NCBI GenBank assembly: GCA_001661515.1
Contig: LUVW01000026.1
Location: 1-64,000, forward strand
Reading direction: 5' to 3'
Source of the DNA: Capniomyces stellatus
Lineage: Eukaryota > Kickxellomycota > Harpellomycetes > Harpellales > Legeriomycetaceae
Length of the DNA stretch: 64,000 bases
The translations under genes were made by a program, and so were the position numbers. The stretch's first letter is position 1. Each line of letters starts with the position of its first letter. Of this stretch, positions 20,631 to 33,206 are shown in pieces. Under the pieces are notes generated by a model. That model had not been told where the DNA came from. It saw nothing but the letters and a program-made list of their open reading frames with translations, and made no database searches.

Positions 20631-23600
20631 CTATAAACGGTCTTTCAAATGGCCAGGGAACAGGGCACTGGGAGGAGGCAGACGTTCTGGGTACTGAGTT
20701 GGACTCTGGGAATTTCTATTGGGAATATACCTGAGCATTTGTGGAGATAAAGATTGGTGGTTATAATGGATGTTTGAGGGAGGAATGTTTCTAGAGGACT
20801 GAGAAGAGATATGAGTGTCTAAATTGATATTCATGTTCATATTGAATTCCCTATCATGGTCCCTATCATAATCTCTCTCTCTCCCTCTCTCCCTTTCCCG
20901 TTCTCTATCCCGTTCTCTATCCCGCTCTCTATCCCGTTCTCTATCCCGCTCTCTATCTCGTTCTCTCAAGTTCATGCCTGTGTGATCTTGGTGTTGATGG
21001 TGGTGAGAATGGGTGTGGGCGTGAGAATGAGACGAGTAATCTTTGATTCCAAGCAAATCATGCATTACAGGAATGGGAATTGATTGGGGTTTGTACTTGG
21101 GTACTGATAATTGATGAGAATTGGAGGGGTGGTTGTAGTTTTGATGGCGGTCTTGATGGCGGTCTTGGTTGTTGTAGTGAAGGTTGTGGATTGATAGTTG
21201 GGATGGCGAAGGTAGCTTTGGGTTAAAATTGGGACTGTTGCTTATATAACTACTTCTGTTGGTCTTATTGCTGTTGCTATGGCTACTGTTATGACCACTA
21301 TTATGACTGTGGCTGCTGATTGGGTCAAAAGAACTTGAACCAGGTAATTTTATTGGTCCAGGTGATTTATTTCCTTGGAAAAAATCCGATTCGTTTGAAA
21401 ACTCTCTTGTCAAGTTGGCAGTAGCTTTTGGCCTGCTGTAGTTTTGCTTGGGGGTTGGGGTAGACGATGCTGATGCTGATGACGGTGATGGCAATGGTGA
21501 TGCTGTTTGCTGTGACTGTGGTTGTGGTTGTGGTTGTGGTTGTGGTTGTGGTTGTGGTTGTGATGGTTTTCGAGATAGTTGTGGCTCTGATTGTTGTGGT
21601 GGAGATGTTGGTGCAGTTATAAGAGGCATTTGGGACACTGGATTTGTATTTGTATTTGTATTTGTATTTGTATTTGGTTTTGGTTTTGGGGCTGACTTGC
21701 CGGGGTGATGCTTTTTGGGTGGTGTTTGGTTGAGTGAAGGTTTGGTGGGAGAATCTTTGATTTCAATGATTTTGTTATTTTTACTATTAATGGTGTTTTT
21801 ACTATTACTGATGCTTTTACTATTATTTGTAGTTGAACTAGCGTTGATTTGCTTTGGTTCGGATGCGTGTCTGTTGCCTTGATTAATAGTTTCTGCTGGT
21901 TGGCTGTTTGTACTTGTACTCGCACTTGCACTTGCACTTGCATTTGCATTGGTCACCATAAGTCTTCTTATCCGAGTAGCTACTAGACTCTTTCTAGTGC
22001 TGTAAATTCTGCTGATTACACTGATAGACATACAATTATTTGGCCATAATTCCATCAGTCTGAGATAGGCATCTCTTCTGACTTTTTGTTGCTTGATTTT
22101 TTCCTCTCCAACAACTTCAGGTGCTCTATTTAGTGTTGATAATAGTAGTAGTAGTAGTAAATAGTAAATAGTAAATAGTAAATAGTAAATAGTATTGTAA
22201 TATCATGTTATTGGTTGGTACTTACATTGGGTTGATTATAATTCCAAACATTTCCAGGTACACTCGCATGTACTGATGCAGTAGATGTCTTAATGGCGTG
22301 GTCCAAACAAACTTTGTCGGGCTGTCTACTCCCAGGCCTCCTTTACCATTACCTTCACCGTCATTGTCCTCGCTCCTATCCTTATTTTTTTCTTTTTCTT
22401 TATCATCGCACTCTTGTTCGCTTTCGTTTTCGCGTTCATTGTTGTTTGCTTTGCTTTGTTGAATCGACTCCTTGACTTTACGCCCTATGCACGCCTCGAT
22501 ATTGAGCAGCTGCTTCATTTTCCACGTGCCGATCTCTTTAGCCAGCAGCTTCGCCACTATCTTCTTCATCGTCGCCCTGTTCCATGGCATAAATTTGGAC
22601 AGTCTAAAGTACACGTTACACACGTCCACCAAATCCACCGATGCCTCCCACTGCAGAATGCTGTTATCGTGCATAATATCCGTTCCCTCGCTGGTCTCCC
22701 TGACCTCTGGCTCGTTGCTGCCCGTCTGGTACTTTTTCGGCAGCGGGTATACCTCCATCAGACTCTTTTCGTAGTCTAGCGTCAGCTGGATTGCCGACAG
22801 ACACACCTTCTTCAGCGGCTCTTTTAGCCCAAACGGAAAGTGCCGCTTGTCTGTTATTATCCCTGGAACCACCTGCTTCTCCAGCTCTCTGATCGCCCTC
22901 TCCAGCTTATCCGATGCCTTTATTGCCTGCATGTGCTCCAGCCCCCCCACCGTCCCTGTCCCTGACCCAATTGCTGCTATGCTGCTGCTCAGGCTTATAC
23001 TGCTGCTTGCATAGGTCACTGCCCCTCCTGCTCCCTTTACACTCCCCACTCCCCTAGTCCCTTCTGCCCTAGTCCCTTCCACCCTATTCTCTACTGCTCT
23101 ATTCCCCTCTGCCTTACTACTTCCCGCTGCTGTTGCTACTTTACTCTTTACTATTTCTTCTTGCCTCTCATTTTCACTACATTATCATTTTTATTATCTT
23201 TTTTTTTATTACCATTACCATTACCATTACTATTATCATAATTCTACTTTTTATCTCTTGTCTTTTTTACCTTTCGGATTCCTCCAACTCTCCATAGTAA
23301 ACAAAAAAATCCTCCGCGCTCGCCCTATCGAAATGCCCCAAGTCAACCACTGTGTTTCCCTCTTCGTCTTTTTCCATCCCCTCCATCCCTTCCCCCTTAT
23401 CCATTTTCCCCTCTCCAATCACCAGCTTTCTCTTCTTTTGCCCATTACTATTTATCGAATGTGAATGACCATCCATATACGTTATCTCGCTATCGTCTAT
23501 AAAAGGATCGTTTACATCGTATCGATCCTCTACCTCCTTTCCCTTTCTCTTATTCTGAATACTCTTCTATTTCCGTGTAAAGTTATTCATTATTCATTCA

Positions 23601-24093
23601 TTTATCTACCCACTTGTCCATTCATTTATCCATTCATTTATCCATTCATTTATCCATTCATTTATTCACTCACTTTATTCTTGTCGCTTTTTCCATAGCT
23701 CTCTGCATTCTTCAGCAACCGTGCAAAGAACGGATCTTTTGCTATTGCATCGGGTAGCTCCTCCGTTTCCATCAACCCTAGCCCGTCTCCTCCTTCCTCT
23801 TCTTCACTATCACTATCCCTCTCCAAGCTTTCTCCCTCCTCCTCCTCCTCCTCCTCCTCCTCCTCCCCCTCTTCACCTTCCATGTCCTGTTCACCTCCTT
23901 TTCTAGAGCGTTGCCTTTCCTCCTCTCTCAACTTTTCAAGTCCCTCAATCGTCTTGCTCTTCTTGCTCACGCTTAACTCCTTCTCCTTCTCCCGCAACTT
24001 CTCATCCACAAAGTCTTGCCAATACACCACTACGCACTCCTTACCTGGCTTCAACCTAATCTGCTTTGTACACTCTACTTCTACCTCCGCCAT
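20631..24093 (-). CDS. HPC2: HIR histone-chaperone subunit Hpc2/ubinuclein
   Basis: Four exons: 24093-23674, 23566-23271, 23176-22226 and 22125-20631; donors GTGAGT, GTAAAA, GTAAGT and three TAG acceptors join phases 0/0, 2/1 and 2/1 to give 1053 residues. The signature is the Hpc2-related domain at residues ~154-167 (DRYDVNDPFIDDSE), which binds the HIRA WD-repeat protein in relatives. The N-terminus (IRLKPGKECVVVYW) resembles the region before it in ubinucleins. Exon 3 into exon 4 carries the conserved middle domain, with KQQKVRRDAYLRLMELWP matching the ubinuclein LWP block. The HIR/HIRA complex deposits H3.3-H4 independently of replication and represses histone genes. The last ~450 residues are low complexity: Asn-Thr and Pro-Gln repeats and a long Arg-Asp-Arg-Glu repeat (~943-975). 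An acidic Glu run lies around 90-100. All three introns contain tandem repeats. Confidence 0.92.
20870..20965. repeat. 12-bp coding repeat (RDRE)
   Basis: CTCTATCCCGTT-type units in tandem encode alternating Arg-Asp-Arg-Glu in exon 4 of the Hpc2 gene, a charged SR-like region. Confidence 0.8.
21517..21561. repeat. GGTTGT hexanucleotide repeat (Pro-Gln)
   Basis: Seven or so GGTTGT units encode a (Pro-Gln)n run in the Hpc2 C-terminal region; a neighbouring TTTGTA array at 21642-21677 encodes Asn-Thr repeats. Confidence 0.8.
22141..22194. repeat. TAAATAG tandem repeat in Hpc2 intron 3
   Basis: AGT and AAATAGT units fill about half of the 100-nt third intron (22126-22225). Confidence 0.75.
23206..23240. 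repeat. ATTACC hexamer repeat in Hpc2 intron 2
   Basis: Four to five ATTACC units in the 94-nt second intron (23177-23270). Confidence 0.7.
23591..23668. repeat. 12-bp tandem repeat in Hpc2 intron 1
   Basis: About five imperfect copies of CATTCATTTATC fill the 107-nt first intron (23567-23673) up to the donor. Confidence 0.8.
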
Positions 24094-27000
24094 CCTTTTA
24101 CCTATTTTCTCTTTTCTTGGTTTTTATATTCTGTATTTTGTGTTTGGCCATTCACCTAAAACTCTCAAAACGCCGCGCTTATATTACACTCCTTTTTTTA
24201 TCTCCCTCTTCCTGCTCCTTTATACCAGTACTATACTCGATATTCGCTTTATGTCTAATTCTTTTCAAATTGCTTACTCTCGATCCAATTGTCCAAAGAA
24301 TCCCCCCCCTTACGCGTTGTTGTTGCCTCTCTGCTTTGTCGAATATATCTATTACCGAAGTTTTAATGTCCACCCCTTTGTTTGATACTTGCGCTACTTT
24401 TTTACTGTTGCGATTTATACCAATTTGCCTCTTTTTGCTAAATCAATTGCGCCCTAATTCCCGCACTTTACGCTATTTTTTCATTACAGCTTTTTTTTTT
24501 CCTTGTCTTTTTTCCTTCACTATGGCTTAATATTTAATTTTAATTTCTAGTTTATTTGTTTTTCCCTTTTTTCTCCTCTCTTTTTTTATCCTGATTAAGT
24601 TGGTCTTTTTCTCCCCCCCCCCTAGCCCTCAAAAGTATAGCTTTCAAATCCAATAAACATAATCTAATCTAAAGTGTTCCAGGTCTAGCCTGCCATTATC
24701 AACTAATTGATTTTCCCATTTTCCATGTTTTGCTTTTTTCCTCTTTATTATCATTGTCTTTTTCGAACCTTTTCTACCTACTAACTCATCCCCTCTTTCG
24801 CCCTTTCTCTTCATATCACCCACTCAGTATAATGATTTATACCATCATATCGCGCGCATCACTCATCTACTTTTTATTACTTTTCCACCACTCTCTTTTT
24901 TACCATCTTTCCATCTTGATAAAACTAAAAACATTAACACTATTTTTTAATCAACTCCTGTGCTCCAGTGATTAATTTGTAATTGTTTTTTAATTGATGT
25001 TATGATTGATTTTTATCATTAATTTTTTTTTTTTTTGTTTGCCACCTTTTACAATGTGACATAATAATTTTTGTTTTTATTAAGGCTTTATTGTTGAAAT
25101 TAGATAATGATTTTGCGCTTTCCCAACGATTCCATCCATTTTCCAGTTCGGTTTTTACAGATTATCGCGTTTTTGTATTTACTTTTATTTAGATTAAAAA
25201 CCATTCGCCCACCTGGTTACTTTTTTTTTTTTTACGCAGTTTTTTTCTTGTTTGAGATTTAATGTTTTTTTATTATTGAAATATTACACTCTACTTTTAT
25301 TTGAGGAAATTCTTGACGTTAAATCTTTCGTTTTTAAAATTTTTAGGCCTGCACTCGGCACGAATGTCACTTGGCTTGGCTAGGCTCGCGCTGTTTTGTT
25401 TCTGGCCCAGAGCAACAAACACACACTCCATTACCCTCCACTTTTACCACACCTTTTAAATGATTTGTTAATTACATGCAGTGCATTTACTTTAATTCAT
25501 TTTTATCATTGCTCTTCTGTCATTGGATTTTATACTTTTATTTTGAACACTCTTAATATCCATGCCTCCCCCACCATTAACCAATTAATACCTTGAAATT
25601 ACTCTGTGTACGTCACCTCTCATGACCACGTTACACCCCCCCCCTCCCCACCCCACCCTCATTGCTTCTCCGTACTCTACCTCTTCACCAACCTCACTAA
25701 ACATTTGGATTAGAAATTAAGTTTCAGTATCGTAATACACCACTAAGCAACATTTTTATGCTGTCTACGCACTGCCGTAATACGAGCCCGTTTTAGCCGC
25801 CTAATAAGTTTGTGATTTTATTTTCACATGACCTGGTCTTCAACTTTTTTTAAATCACAAAAGATATATGATTTGACTTGGCACAATACTAGATACTCTG
25901 CTATGCTTGATTTTTTAGCCATCTTGGCTAGCATTACTGTAGGTATTGTGTAAAAAGTACATTTGTTTCAGCTATTGTTTTGTTCGATAGCCAAGCGTAA
26001 AGAATGTTGCTTAATTATCTTCACAAGCTTTTCAGTTATTTCTTTTATACTTTTTTTTATTTATTTTTTAGAAAAAAAAACCAACTATATTCAAAAGAAC
26101 TCTAACTATGTCAATAACAAGAACCTCGGCTTCGATTATGTTGCGGTCAAATATGCCAGCTGAATGCATTGCAACACATTTTACTCGGCATTTCGACATA
26201 AGCTAGGTTATAGTAACACTTGGACAATTAGCTTCCTTTCTGGTCAATTCATTATTGACTCTACTAGATTATGAAATCTGACCTAATCTAGCTTGCTCAA
26301 TAATGGCAATGGATATCACAAACCTTCAAGAATTAAATTTAGCCATGGTAATCATCTGATCGCCAATTAAACTAAACCAAACGTGTCAACACACTCTGGT
26401 CATATTAGTTCAGAAACCCATCATCATTCAGCCAACTCCAATATATTATTGTATTTACTTTGTTTCCGTGTGGTTTAGAAAAATAAAACCCACGATATTT
26501 TAGCAAATTGGCTACGAAAAGGCCATTATGAATCACCCACCTATTTTGGGGACTTTTCTCCTTTGCACTTTAACTCTGCTCCCACAAGGCATGTAGTGAT
26601 TGAGGCTATAGTCAATGCAAAAAAAATAAAAAAAAGACGAGTTTTGGTGACACAGCATGGCAAATGATGCAATTATTTAGTTGAAAAAGAATGTATCGAG
26701 TTAACCATCAAGCCAACCTGACGTATTCCAAAGTCGCTCGTATCTTTATTAGACCATAAAATACATCGTTTACCAACTTGCTAAAACAAAACACAAAGTA
26801 AAACTGGTAATACATCTTGTAATAAAACTTGTAATAAAACTTGTAATAAAACTTGTAATAAAACTTGAAATAAATTCATGGTTAGATTGGGGGGAGGGAA
26901 AAAACGTAAATGTGAATACAATGAACTGAATTTCAGCAACAATATGAACTCTGCAATAAACAATGAATAATGTCAAAGAACATTTTGATTAGCAAAGCTT

Positions 27001-27290
27001 TCATTTTTTTAATTGCTACAAGCTCTTTCTAAATTAATATATTACATATTTTTATACTACAGTTTTTAAGCTTGGACACATGCTTGATGATAGTGTACAA
27101 ACAAGTATAAATTAGACCTTTGATCCACATAATTCCCAGCTTCTTTTCTCAATTTTTTCTCCTTCAATTTTGTAGTGTGCTCTTACTGTACCTTTTAAGC
27201 AGAGAAACTTTCTAATCAATACCACAAGTAAATTTTTGTAGCTCTAGCCACCGCAAACCCAATAATCAAAAGGCGTAGATATAAACGATA
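24094..27290. other. Intergenic, pyrimidine-rich then AT-rich
   Basis: The first ~600 nt upstream of Hpc2 are strongly pyrimidine-rich on plus, producing several stop-free frames that are composition artefacts. Poly-C runs occur at 24612-24622 and 25635-25644, a TACTCGGC motif at 26182-26189 and a 12-bp repeat at 26815-26868. No convincing gene or RNA found. Confidence 0.55.
26815..26868. repeat. 12-bp minisatellite
   Basis: About four tandem copies of CTTGTAATAAAA in intergenic DNA, the last degenerate. Confidence 0.8.
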
Positions 27291-28894
27291 ATGACACCAC
27301 CAAGCAGTTTTAACTCTGAGAGTCTTAGTGAACTCAAGTCAAGGTATGAAGAGGCTGGCCAGGGGCATGTATTCCAGTTCTTTGACGAGCTAGAACCCAA
27401 CCAGGCCGAGGCCTTTTTCAGTCAGCTGTCTGCAATCAACTTGGAAAAGTGCAACCTGTATTTCAAAAAATCCACAGGTGAAGAAACCCAAGACACTGAC
27501 GGAAAAGATCTAATTGAACCGGTTCCATCTGATAGCATGATTTCACTCAGCAAATCAAATGACAGCGAGGTAAGTTCATGGACGGATACAGGCTTTCAGC
27601 TTATTCAAAGCGGAAAAGTAGCAGTTTTGTTGATGGCTGGTGGCCAGGGAACCAGACTGGGAAGTACTGAGCCAAAGGGGTGCTATAATATTGGGCTACC
27701 AAGTGGAAAGTCGCTTTTCCAAATACAAGCTGAAAGAATCCTGAGGTTGCAGATTCTGGCGAATGAAAAGAATGGGAATGGATCAGCGATCTGCATCCCG
27801 TGGGTTATAATGACATCAAGACAAACGCAAGCCTCGACTATAGAGTTTTTCAAAAAGAATGAGTACTTTGGGCTAGAGTCCAGCAATGTGCTGTTTTTCA
27901 ATCAAGGTAATATACAGTACATAATAAACAAGAAACAAGAAATGTAGCTGCCAATCTTTTTTAATTCCGGGCCTGCTGATTAAACATGATAAAGACCCGA
28001 AGAGTAAAAAAAGACAAAAAAAACGTTACTTGTATTGATTTAGGTTCCTTGCCTTGTTTTACAAATGAGGGGAAGTTTATTCTTGAAAAGCCGTGGAAGC
28101 TGGCAGAGTCGCCAGATGGCAATGGTGGTATTTATAATGCACTGGTTGTTGAAGGAGTCATTGAGTGGTTGGAGTCACGAGGAATCGAGTACATCCATTC
28201 CTACTGTGTTGATAACTGCCTGGTAAAAGTTGCCGATCCAACGTTTATAGGATTCTGTGTTGATCGCCAGGTGGAGCTTGGGACTAAGGTTGTGTCGAAG
28301 AAGGCGTGGAACGAGCCAGTTGGGGTTATCTGCAAACGGAACGGAAAGTACAACGTGATAGAGTATAGCGAAATACCCGAAGAGCTGTCAAAGGAGACCA
28401 AGGAAACTGGAGAACTGATGTATGATGGTGCCAACATTGTCAACCATTTCTACACACTGAGATTTTTGTCCGAAAGGGCCGACGAAATCGAGAACAATCT
28501 CGTTCACCATATTGCCAGAAAAGTCATCCCATACGTAGACCCCAAAACAGGGGAAACCGTCAAGGATTCTAAACCAAACGGTGTAAAGCTTGAAAGGTTT
28601 GTGTTTGACGTCTTCCCAATTGTGAACAAAATAGCTATCCTGCAGGTTGAGCGTGAGGACGAATTCTCGCCCCTAAAGAACGGCTTGACTGCTGCCTCTG
28701 ATAACCCAGCCACCAGCCGCAGAGACATCATTCACCAAAGCGTCAGATTTGCTAAAAGTGCCGGTGCTACAGTTTCTTCCACCGACGAAGAGCTTGAAAC
28801 TTTAGGGTTTGAGATCTCGCCTCTCGTCTCATATTCTGGCGAAGGTCTAAAGTTCTTGAAGGGGAAAACCCTAGCAGCACCATTCTCTATTTAG
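27291..28894 (+). CDS. UAP1: UDP-N-acetylglucosamine pyrophosphorylase
   Basis: Exon 1 27291-27906 and exon 2 28044-28894 join across a 137-nt phase-1 intron (CAAG|GTAATA ... TTTAG|GTTCC), restoring FFNQ-GSLPCF, a conserved block of the family; the protein has 488 residues, the usual length. It makes UDP-GlcNAc from UTP and GlcNAc-1-phosphate in the cytosol, the precursor for chitin, N-glycans and GPI anchors. Motifs: the uridine-binding LMAGGQGTRLGSTEPKG around residues 110-127, SGKSLFQIQAERI after it, APDGNGG-like SPDGNGGIYNALV near 230, and the conserved KLERFVFDVFP segment near 325. S. cerevisiae calls the gene QRI1/UAP1. C exceeds G on the coding strand toward the 3' end. Without the splice it would appear as two unrelated frames, so the intron should be annotated. 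Confidence 0.96.
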
Positions 28895-29436
28895 TATTAA
28901 TATTAGTAATATCGATTTCTTTTTTAAAATCTCCATGTTTATATAACCTTACTATGGTCTCATTCTAACCTTCTCTGGTTTTATTCCAGCTATATTACAA
29001 CTATAATTTGGTCACCCCTTTTTGCCCTTTGTATTGAGTGTAAATGACAGTTACATTTAAAGTGTTAGTTGAGCCGATACTCCAAAACGTGCTATTACTT
29101 TGCAACTATAATCACTTCAGTTTATTTTAAATTCGAATTCGTCCATTGTCTCGTTCTACACATCAAGTTGGCTTTGGTAGTTTGCAAGTTTAAAAGCAAG
29201 GTCCCAATACTATCAACGCTGTACTGTTTTATTTGGAGGCGTTTTATATGTTTATTATTTATCAATCAGTTAGTCAAAAGTACAAAACACCCCTTAAAAA
29301 GCGTAGTGGATTTGTGAGTTTCCAACTAGAACGACAAATAAACAATTTAAATATAACATAGTGTGCAAAACAAAAAAAAAAAAAAAAAAAACTTGATGGG
29401 TTGTTGATGGGGTTTGACTTGACATAATCAGACTAA
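28895..29436. other. Convergent intergenic spacer
   Basis: AT-rich 3' flanks of UAP1 (plus) and COX13 (minus). An A-run near 29371-29390 is noted; a short frame at 29069-29317 has no support. Confidence 0.6.
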
Positions 29437-30081
29437 TTATTCCTCCTTTGGGTTTACAAGTGGGTTGTAGAATAGTGTGTCTTGTCCATTGCCCCATGGG
29501 AAATCTCTGCGGTGTACGTTGAGGTAGTCGTATGGCTGAGCTTTTGGTGGATGTTCTTCCAAGTGGTGGATGTGGTGCATTTCATCTACGGTAAGCTTGA
29601 TTCCCAAAGCCAAACACAATGGAATGGTGACAAAAATCGAAACCTTTTTCCATGTATCAGTTGCAGCTACAATTATATAATCATTTTAAATACCAATATT
29701 AGCATCATTAGCAACGCTATTGTCATTATTCCCATTATTATCGCCATATTATCACCATTATATTTAATAATCACGATCCAATTTAGCCTCAAGTTGGCAA
29801 AGTATAATTAAAAGTATAAACAAGTACATAGTTGTGCAAATAAAAGCCACAACTACACACCAAATGTCTATACGTGCATACATTGCCTCTCTACTATCGG
29901 TTCTTTCTTGATTTTTTTTAATAAAGAATTAAGAGTAAAAAGCGAAAACAATCGACTTACCTGAAGCCTCAACTTTAGCGGCATTGATTTCTGCCTCTGT
30001 CATTGCTGAAGAGTACATGCGTCTTGAGGTGTTACGCCAGACTGAGGTTGTTCCTCTTTTCAGAATTGGTGCAAAGTTCAT
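29437..30081 (-). CDS. COX13: Cytochrome c oxidase subunit VIa
   Basis: Exon 1 30081-29961 and exon 2 29666-29437 flank a 294-nt phase-1 intron (TCAG|GTAAGT ... TTGTAG|CTGC), giving 116 residues. Residues 1-25 (MNFAPILKRGTTSVWRN...) are a basic, Ser-rich mitochondrial presequence. A single membrane helix follows (KVSIFVTIPLCLALGIKL), then the intermembrane-space tail with the family signature RDFPWGNGQDTLFYNPLVNP, matching COX6A/Cox13 (PFPWGDGNHTLFHNPHVN). The subunit sits at the dimer interface of complex IV and modulates its activity by adenine nucleotides. A short His-rich stretch (HHIHHLEEH) lies between the two. The intron is the longest resolved in the window. Confidence 0.95.
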
Positions 30082-31289
30082 CGTTTACTTTTCTTCTTCT
30101 ATTACATATATTTTCCACATAAAAAAAAAGTACAAGCGTTAAATCATCTGCGTTTGCTCAAGCATATATCTTGATTTTATTTTTAATGTTTTATTCGAGC
30201 CATCTCCATCAGCATCAAAAATATAAACACATGTACATGTTTTTACAGCCATACTCCAATTTAAATCTGGATTGAAGTGGACTTGATTTTGAAATTCGAT
30301 TCGGGATAGGATTTAAACTAAAACCCCTCCTTACAAAGTGTTTGTTTTAATGCGGATTTGTGCCTGTATTTTTCTATAATTTTTATAAATTTATATCCAA
30401 GATTATATTTAGTTATTTCATGATTCACTTACCTTGTAAAGTTGTTTGATTCTGTTTGTAATAATAACAAGCAAGCTTTCTTAATTTAATATTGCTTTAC
30501 TTTTTTTATATACTGAAAATGTACTTATAAGCAATTTAATATCAACTTTTATAGTTTAAAACGAATGAAGTGGAAAAAAAAAATCAGTCTCGACATTTTT
30601 GTTATCTCAAAATGCATTATTAAAGTCTCTCAGGTACGCTATTGGTCCCGCAACATATTTTTTTTTGCCTTGTTATTTGGCTATAATGATATAGAGCATT
30701 TCCAAAGAGCTAATTAGCTTTTACCAATCAATTGTGCAAAAAATTAGTTTTAGTCAAAAAACACACATTAATCACGCCATCAGATATTGTAAACACCTTG
30801 CCATCTTGCAATAAATAAAACGCAAATACGAATTGTAAACAGAGTTTACCAGTGCCTTAATCCGAATTCTACTGCCCAGAACCACCAAAACTTTACGCCT
30901 CAAAATTAATTAAACGCAAGCATCAGTGTAGGCGTAGTTGTAGACATAGGCATAGACAAACGAGTGAGCGCTTCTGTAAAGGCCCTACATTGATCTACAA
31001 TCAACGCACCAAAAATCCGAGTCCAAAGAAAATGCTGGCGCTTCAAGCCCAATGACATGTTTAAATAGTGTATATTTGCACGCAATTGTACTTGGAAAAG
31101 CGTGTCTTGTCGTTTTAATATAATATTATTGTTGTATAGTCATTTAAACCAAAATTAGCAAACATCCGAACTCTTAAAGAAGTAAATATATATAAAATTA
31201 AACACACTTTCGATTATCCCAATAACCAATTGGTCAAGAAATCAACCCCCCCCCCTCATAGAAAAAGGATAGAAAACATTGCACCAAGG
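30082..31289. other. Intergenic
   Basis: AT-rich DNA upstream of COX13 with no coding feature. A run of about 11 C occurs at 31245-31255, just after the 3' end of the grainyhead-like gene. Confidence 0.6.
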
Positions 31290-33206
31290 CTAGTATAGCA
31301 ACCTGATTGCACTGTTGTTACAGTCAATGTAGTGCACAAGCTCTGCCTTCATTCCCTGCTCATCCTCAATTCGCCTCACCTCGCTGTCGTCAATGATGAC
31401 GCATATTCCATTGCTTGTTTCTCTAAATACATCCAGTTTGTTGTACTGCCCACTTTCAAATAAATACTCGGATAAATGCTTTACAAGACATTCGACTGAG
31501 AGCTCCTCCAAATACACAGCGTTGTACTTGTCATTGCCAAAAAAATTAACATACAAGCATAGCTGGTAATCCTTGGCATTCTTTTTTGGCATATAGCTTG
31601 GGTCCAACCCTTCTATAAGCGCATTTTTTCTTTCATCCCCATTACGCGAGATGCTGATGTCTTTATTCAACGAAATAAGCTTTCTAGTCGAGTCCTCTTC
31701 AAACCCTTCAATGCACAGCCCCGAGGAACTGGATCCGGGCGCACATATGAGGTTAGGCTGCTTATCTCCAAACGAGTTTGAAAGTCCTGCCAGCTCTTCA
31801 GCCAGCAGACCTTCAATTGAGCCTGTCATCTCGTCTTTGTAATCAACCTGGATAAGCTTTGTAACCCTTGATGGGGTTGAGTATGAGCTTAAAAACCTAT
31901 TCACGTTTTGTCTGTTTCCAGATCGATTTTGGATTTTTTTGAGCAGTTTGTTGATCTGTTTCTGATCATCTTTGTTTTTTCTCTCGGCCCCCTAAGTTTT
32001 TTAGATTTTAAGTTGTTACTGCCAGCACTATATTTATCAATGTCCTGAAACCTCCTCCCCCCCCCCCAAAAAAAAACAGGCAATAACTTCAATAAAAAAA
32101 AAGCAGACAATAAAAAGTAGATATGATGATGTAGAAATTTTCAGCTTAGACGAACCTTGTCTCTGAATAGCTTGACTTGGCAGTAATAAAACTCTGTCCA
32201 GTTATTCTCGGGTATACATTGCTTGAACTCCAGAACAATGCCCATTGATATTCCCTTGATACCTTTGGTTCTTGAAAAGTCTGTCGATAGTATATTGAAC
32301 TTCAGGCTTAGCTTTGCGCCTTGGCGTCCATTAAAGACAACAGACAATCTATCGAATTTCTCGCCAAACGTACTGCTAATTATGCCAGATGATTTCGAAA
32401 TGTCTAGCTCCAATGCCTGTGCCTTGTTTGGGTTTGCCTGCTGGAGTATCCAAAATCCCCAATTGGCTTTAGCCTTCTTTCTGTGCTGCTCCTCGTGAAA
32501 AGTGAGAATAACCGACACCTCAATATTCCCATTCCACCCAGTATTGTCATTTATAAACATAAAGTACGGCTGGCCTAAGTTTGTTATAAATTTAGATTTG
32601 GTTACATCTAGCTATTTTTTTTTATTCCTGCCGCGCCCGGCTGTTGGACTCTTAGAATTGCAACCCAATTTTATAAAGCCTGTAATAATAAAACAACACG
32701 GATGTTTCGTTATCTCTACCTCTATTCAAGTATGTCAGTGACGGGCTTGCCCTTTGCTGTGCCGAGGCTGTCTGCGCATTCAAAATGCACTCAAATCTAG
32801 ATTGAAGCAGAAACCAACACAAAATTAATATGTTTGCCTCTCAAGCTTTAAACTCAACCCTGAATAATCAGTCTAATAAAATTGAAGATTACCTGGGCTT
32901 GGGCTTATTAGTCATTTGGTTGGGGTAATTGGGCGCAAAGTACGTGTTAGGCACAAGATTTTTGCACACAGGGACCCCTAAAATAGAATCAAAGGTGTTG
33001 CTTTGGGGAAACTCTTGGTACTGACTATCGTTCTTCAACACCACATCAGTATCTCTATACATCCAACTGTCTGGTATGAGCCCAGTACTTGGCTTGTTAT
33101 ATCGATGTGTTTCGAAAATTGGAGGGAACAGGTTTTGTTCCTGCTCCGGCTGAAACTGATCCAAGATATAACTACCATCACGGTTCTGCTTTACCATGCT
33201 ATTCAT
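31290..33206 (-). CDS. Grainyhead/CP2-family transcription factor
   Basis: Four exons: 33206-32893, 32796-32720, 32574-32156 and 31991-31290 (donors GTAATC, GTAGAG, GTTCGT; acceptors TCTAG, CTTAG, CTTAG) join in frame to 503 residues. The DNA-binding domain is clear: SLTYLNRGQ across exons 2/3, IEVSVILTFHEEQHRKK, FNILSTDFSRTKGIKG at about 223-238 and YCQVKLFRDK|GAERK at about 261-275; each is a hallmark of grainyhead/CP2 proteins, and the last is restored exactly by the exon 3/4 splice. The C-terminal ~95 residues (LCLYVNFFG..., GICVIIDDSEVRRIEDE) match the dimerisation domain. The family binds AACCGGTT-like sites with an immunoglobulin fold related to p53; in filamentous fungi a homologue controls conidial separation and cell-wall remodelling. 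The first 100 residues are disordered. Intron 3 holds a poly-C and poly-A run. Confidence 0.93.

Noticed and set aside
23721..24530. Several plus-strand frames opposite Hpc2 exon 1 and its upstream flank
   Set aside because: They mirror the purine-rich coding strand of Hpc2 or the adjacent pyrimidine tract; the products are Ser/Leu/Pro low-complexity sequences.
29437..29619. Start of COX13 at the internal Met of the last exon
   Set aside because: Splicing to 30081-29961 restores a presequence and the membrane helix, so the short form is only the tail of the protein.
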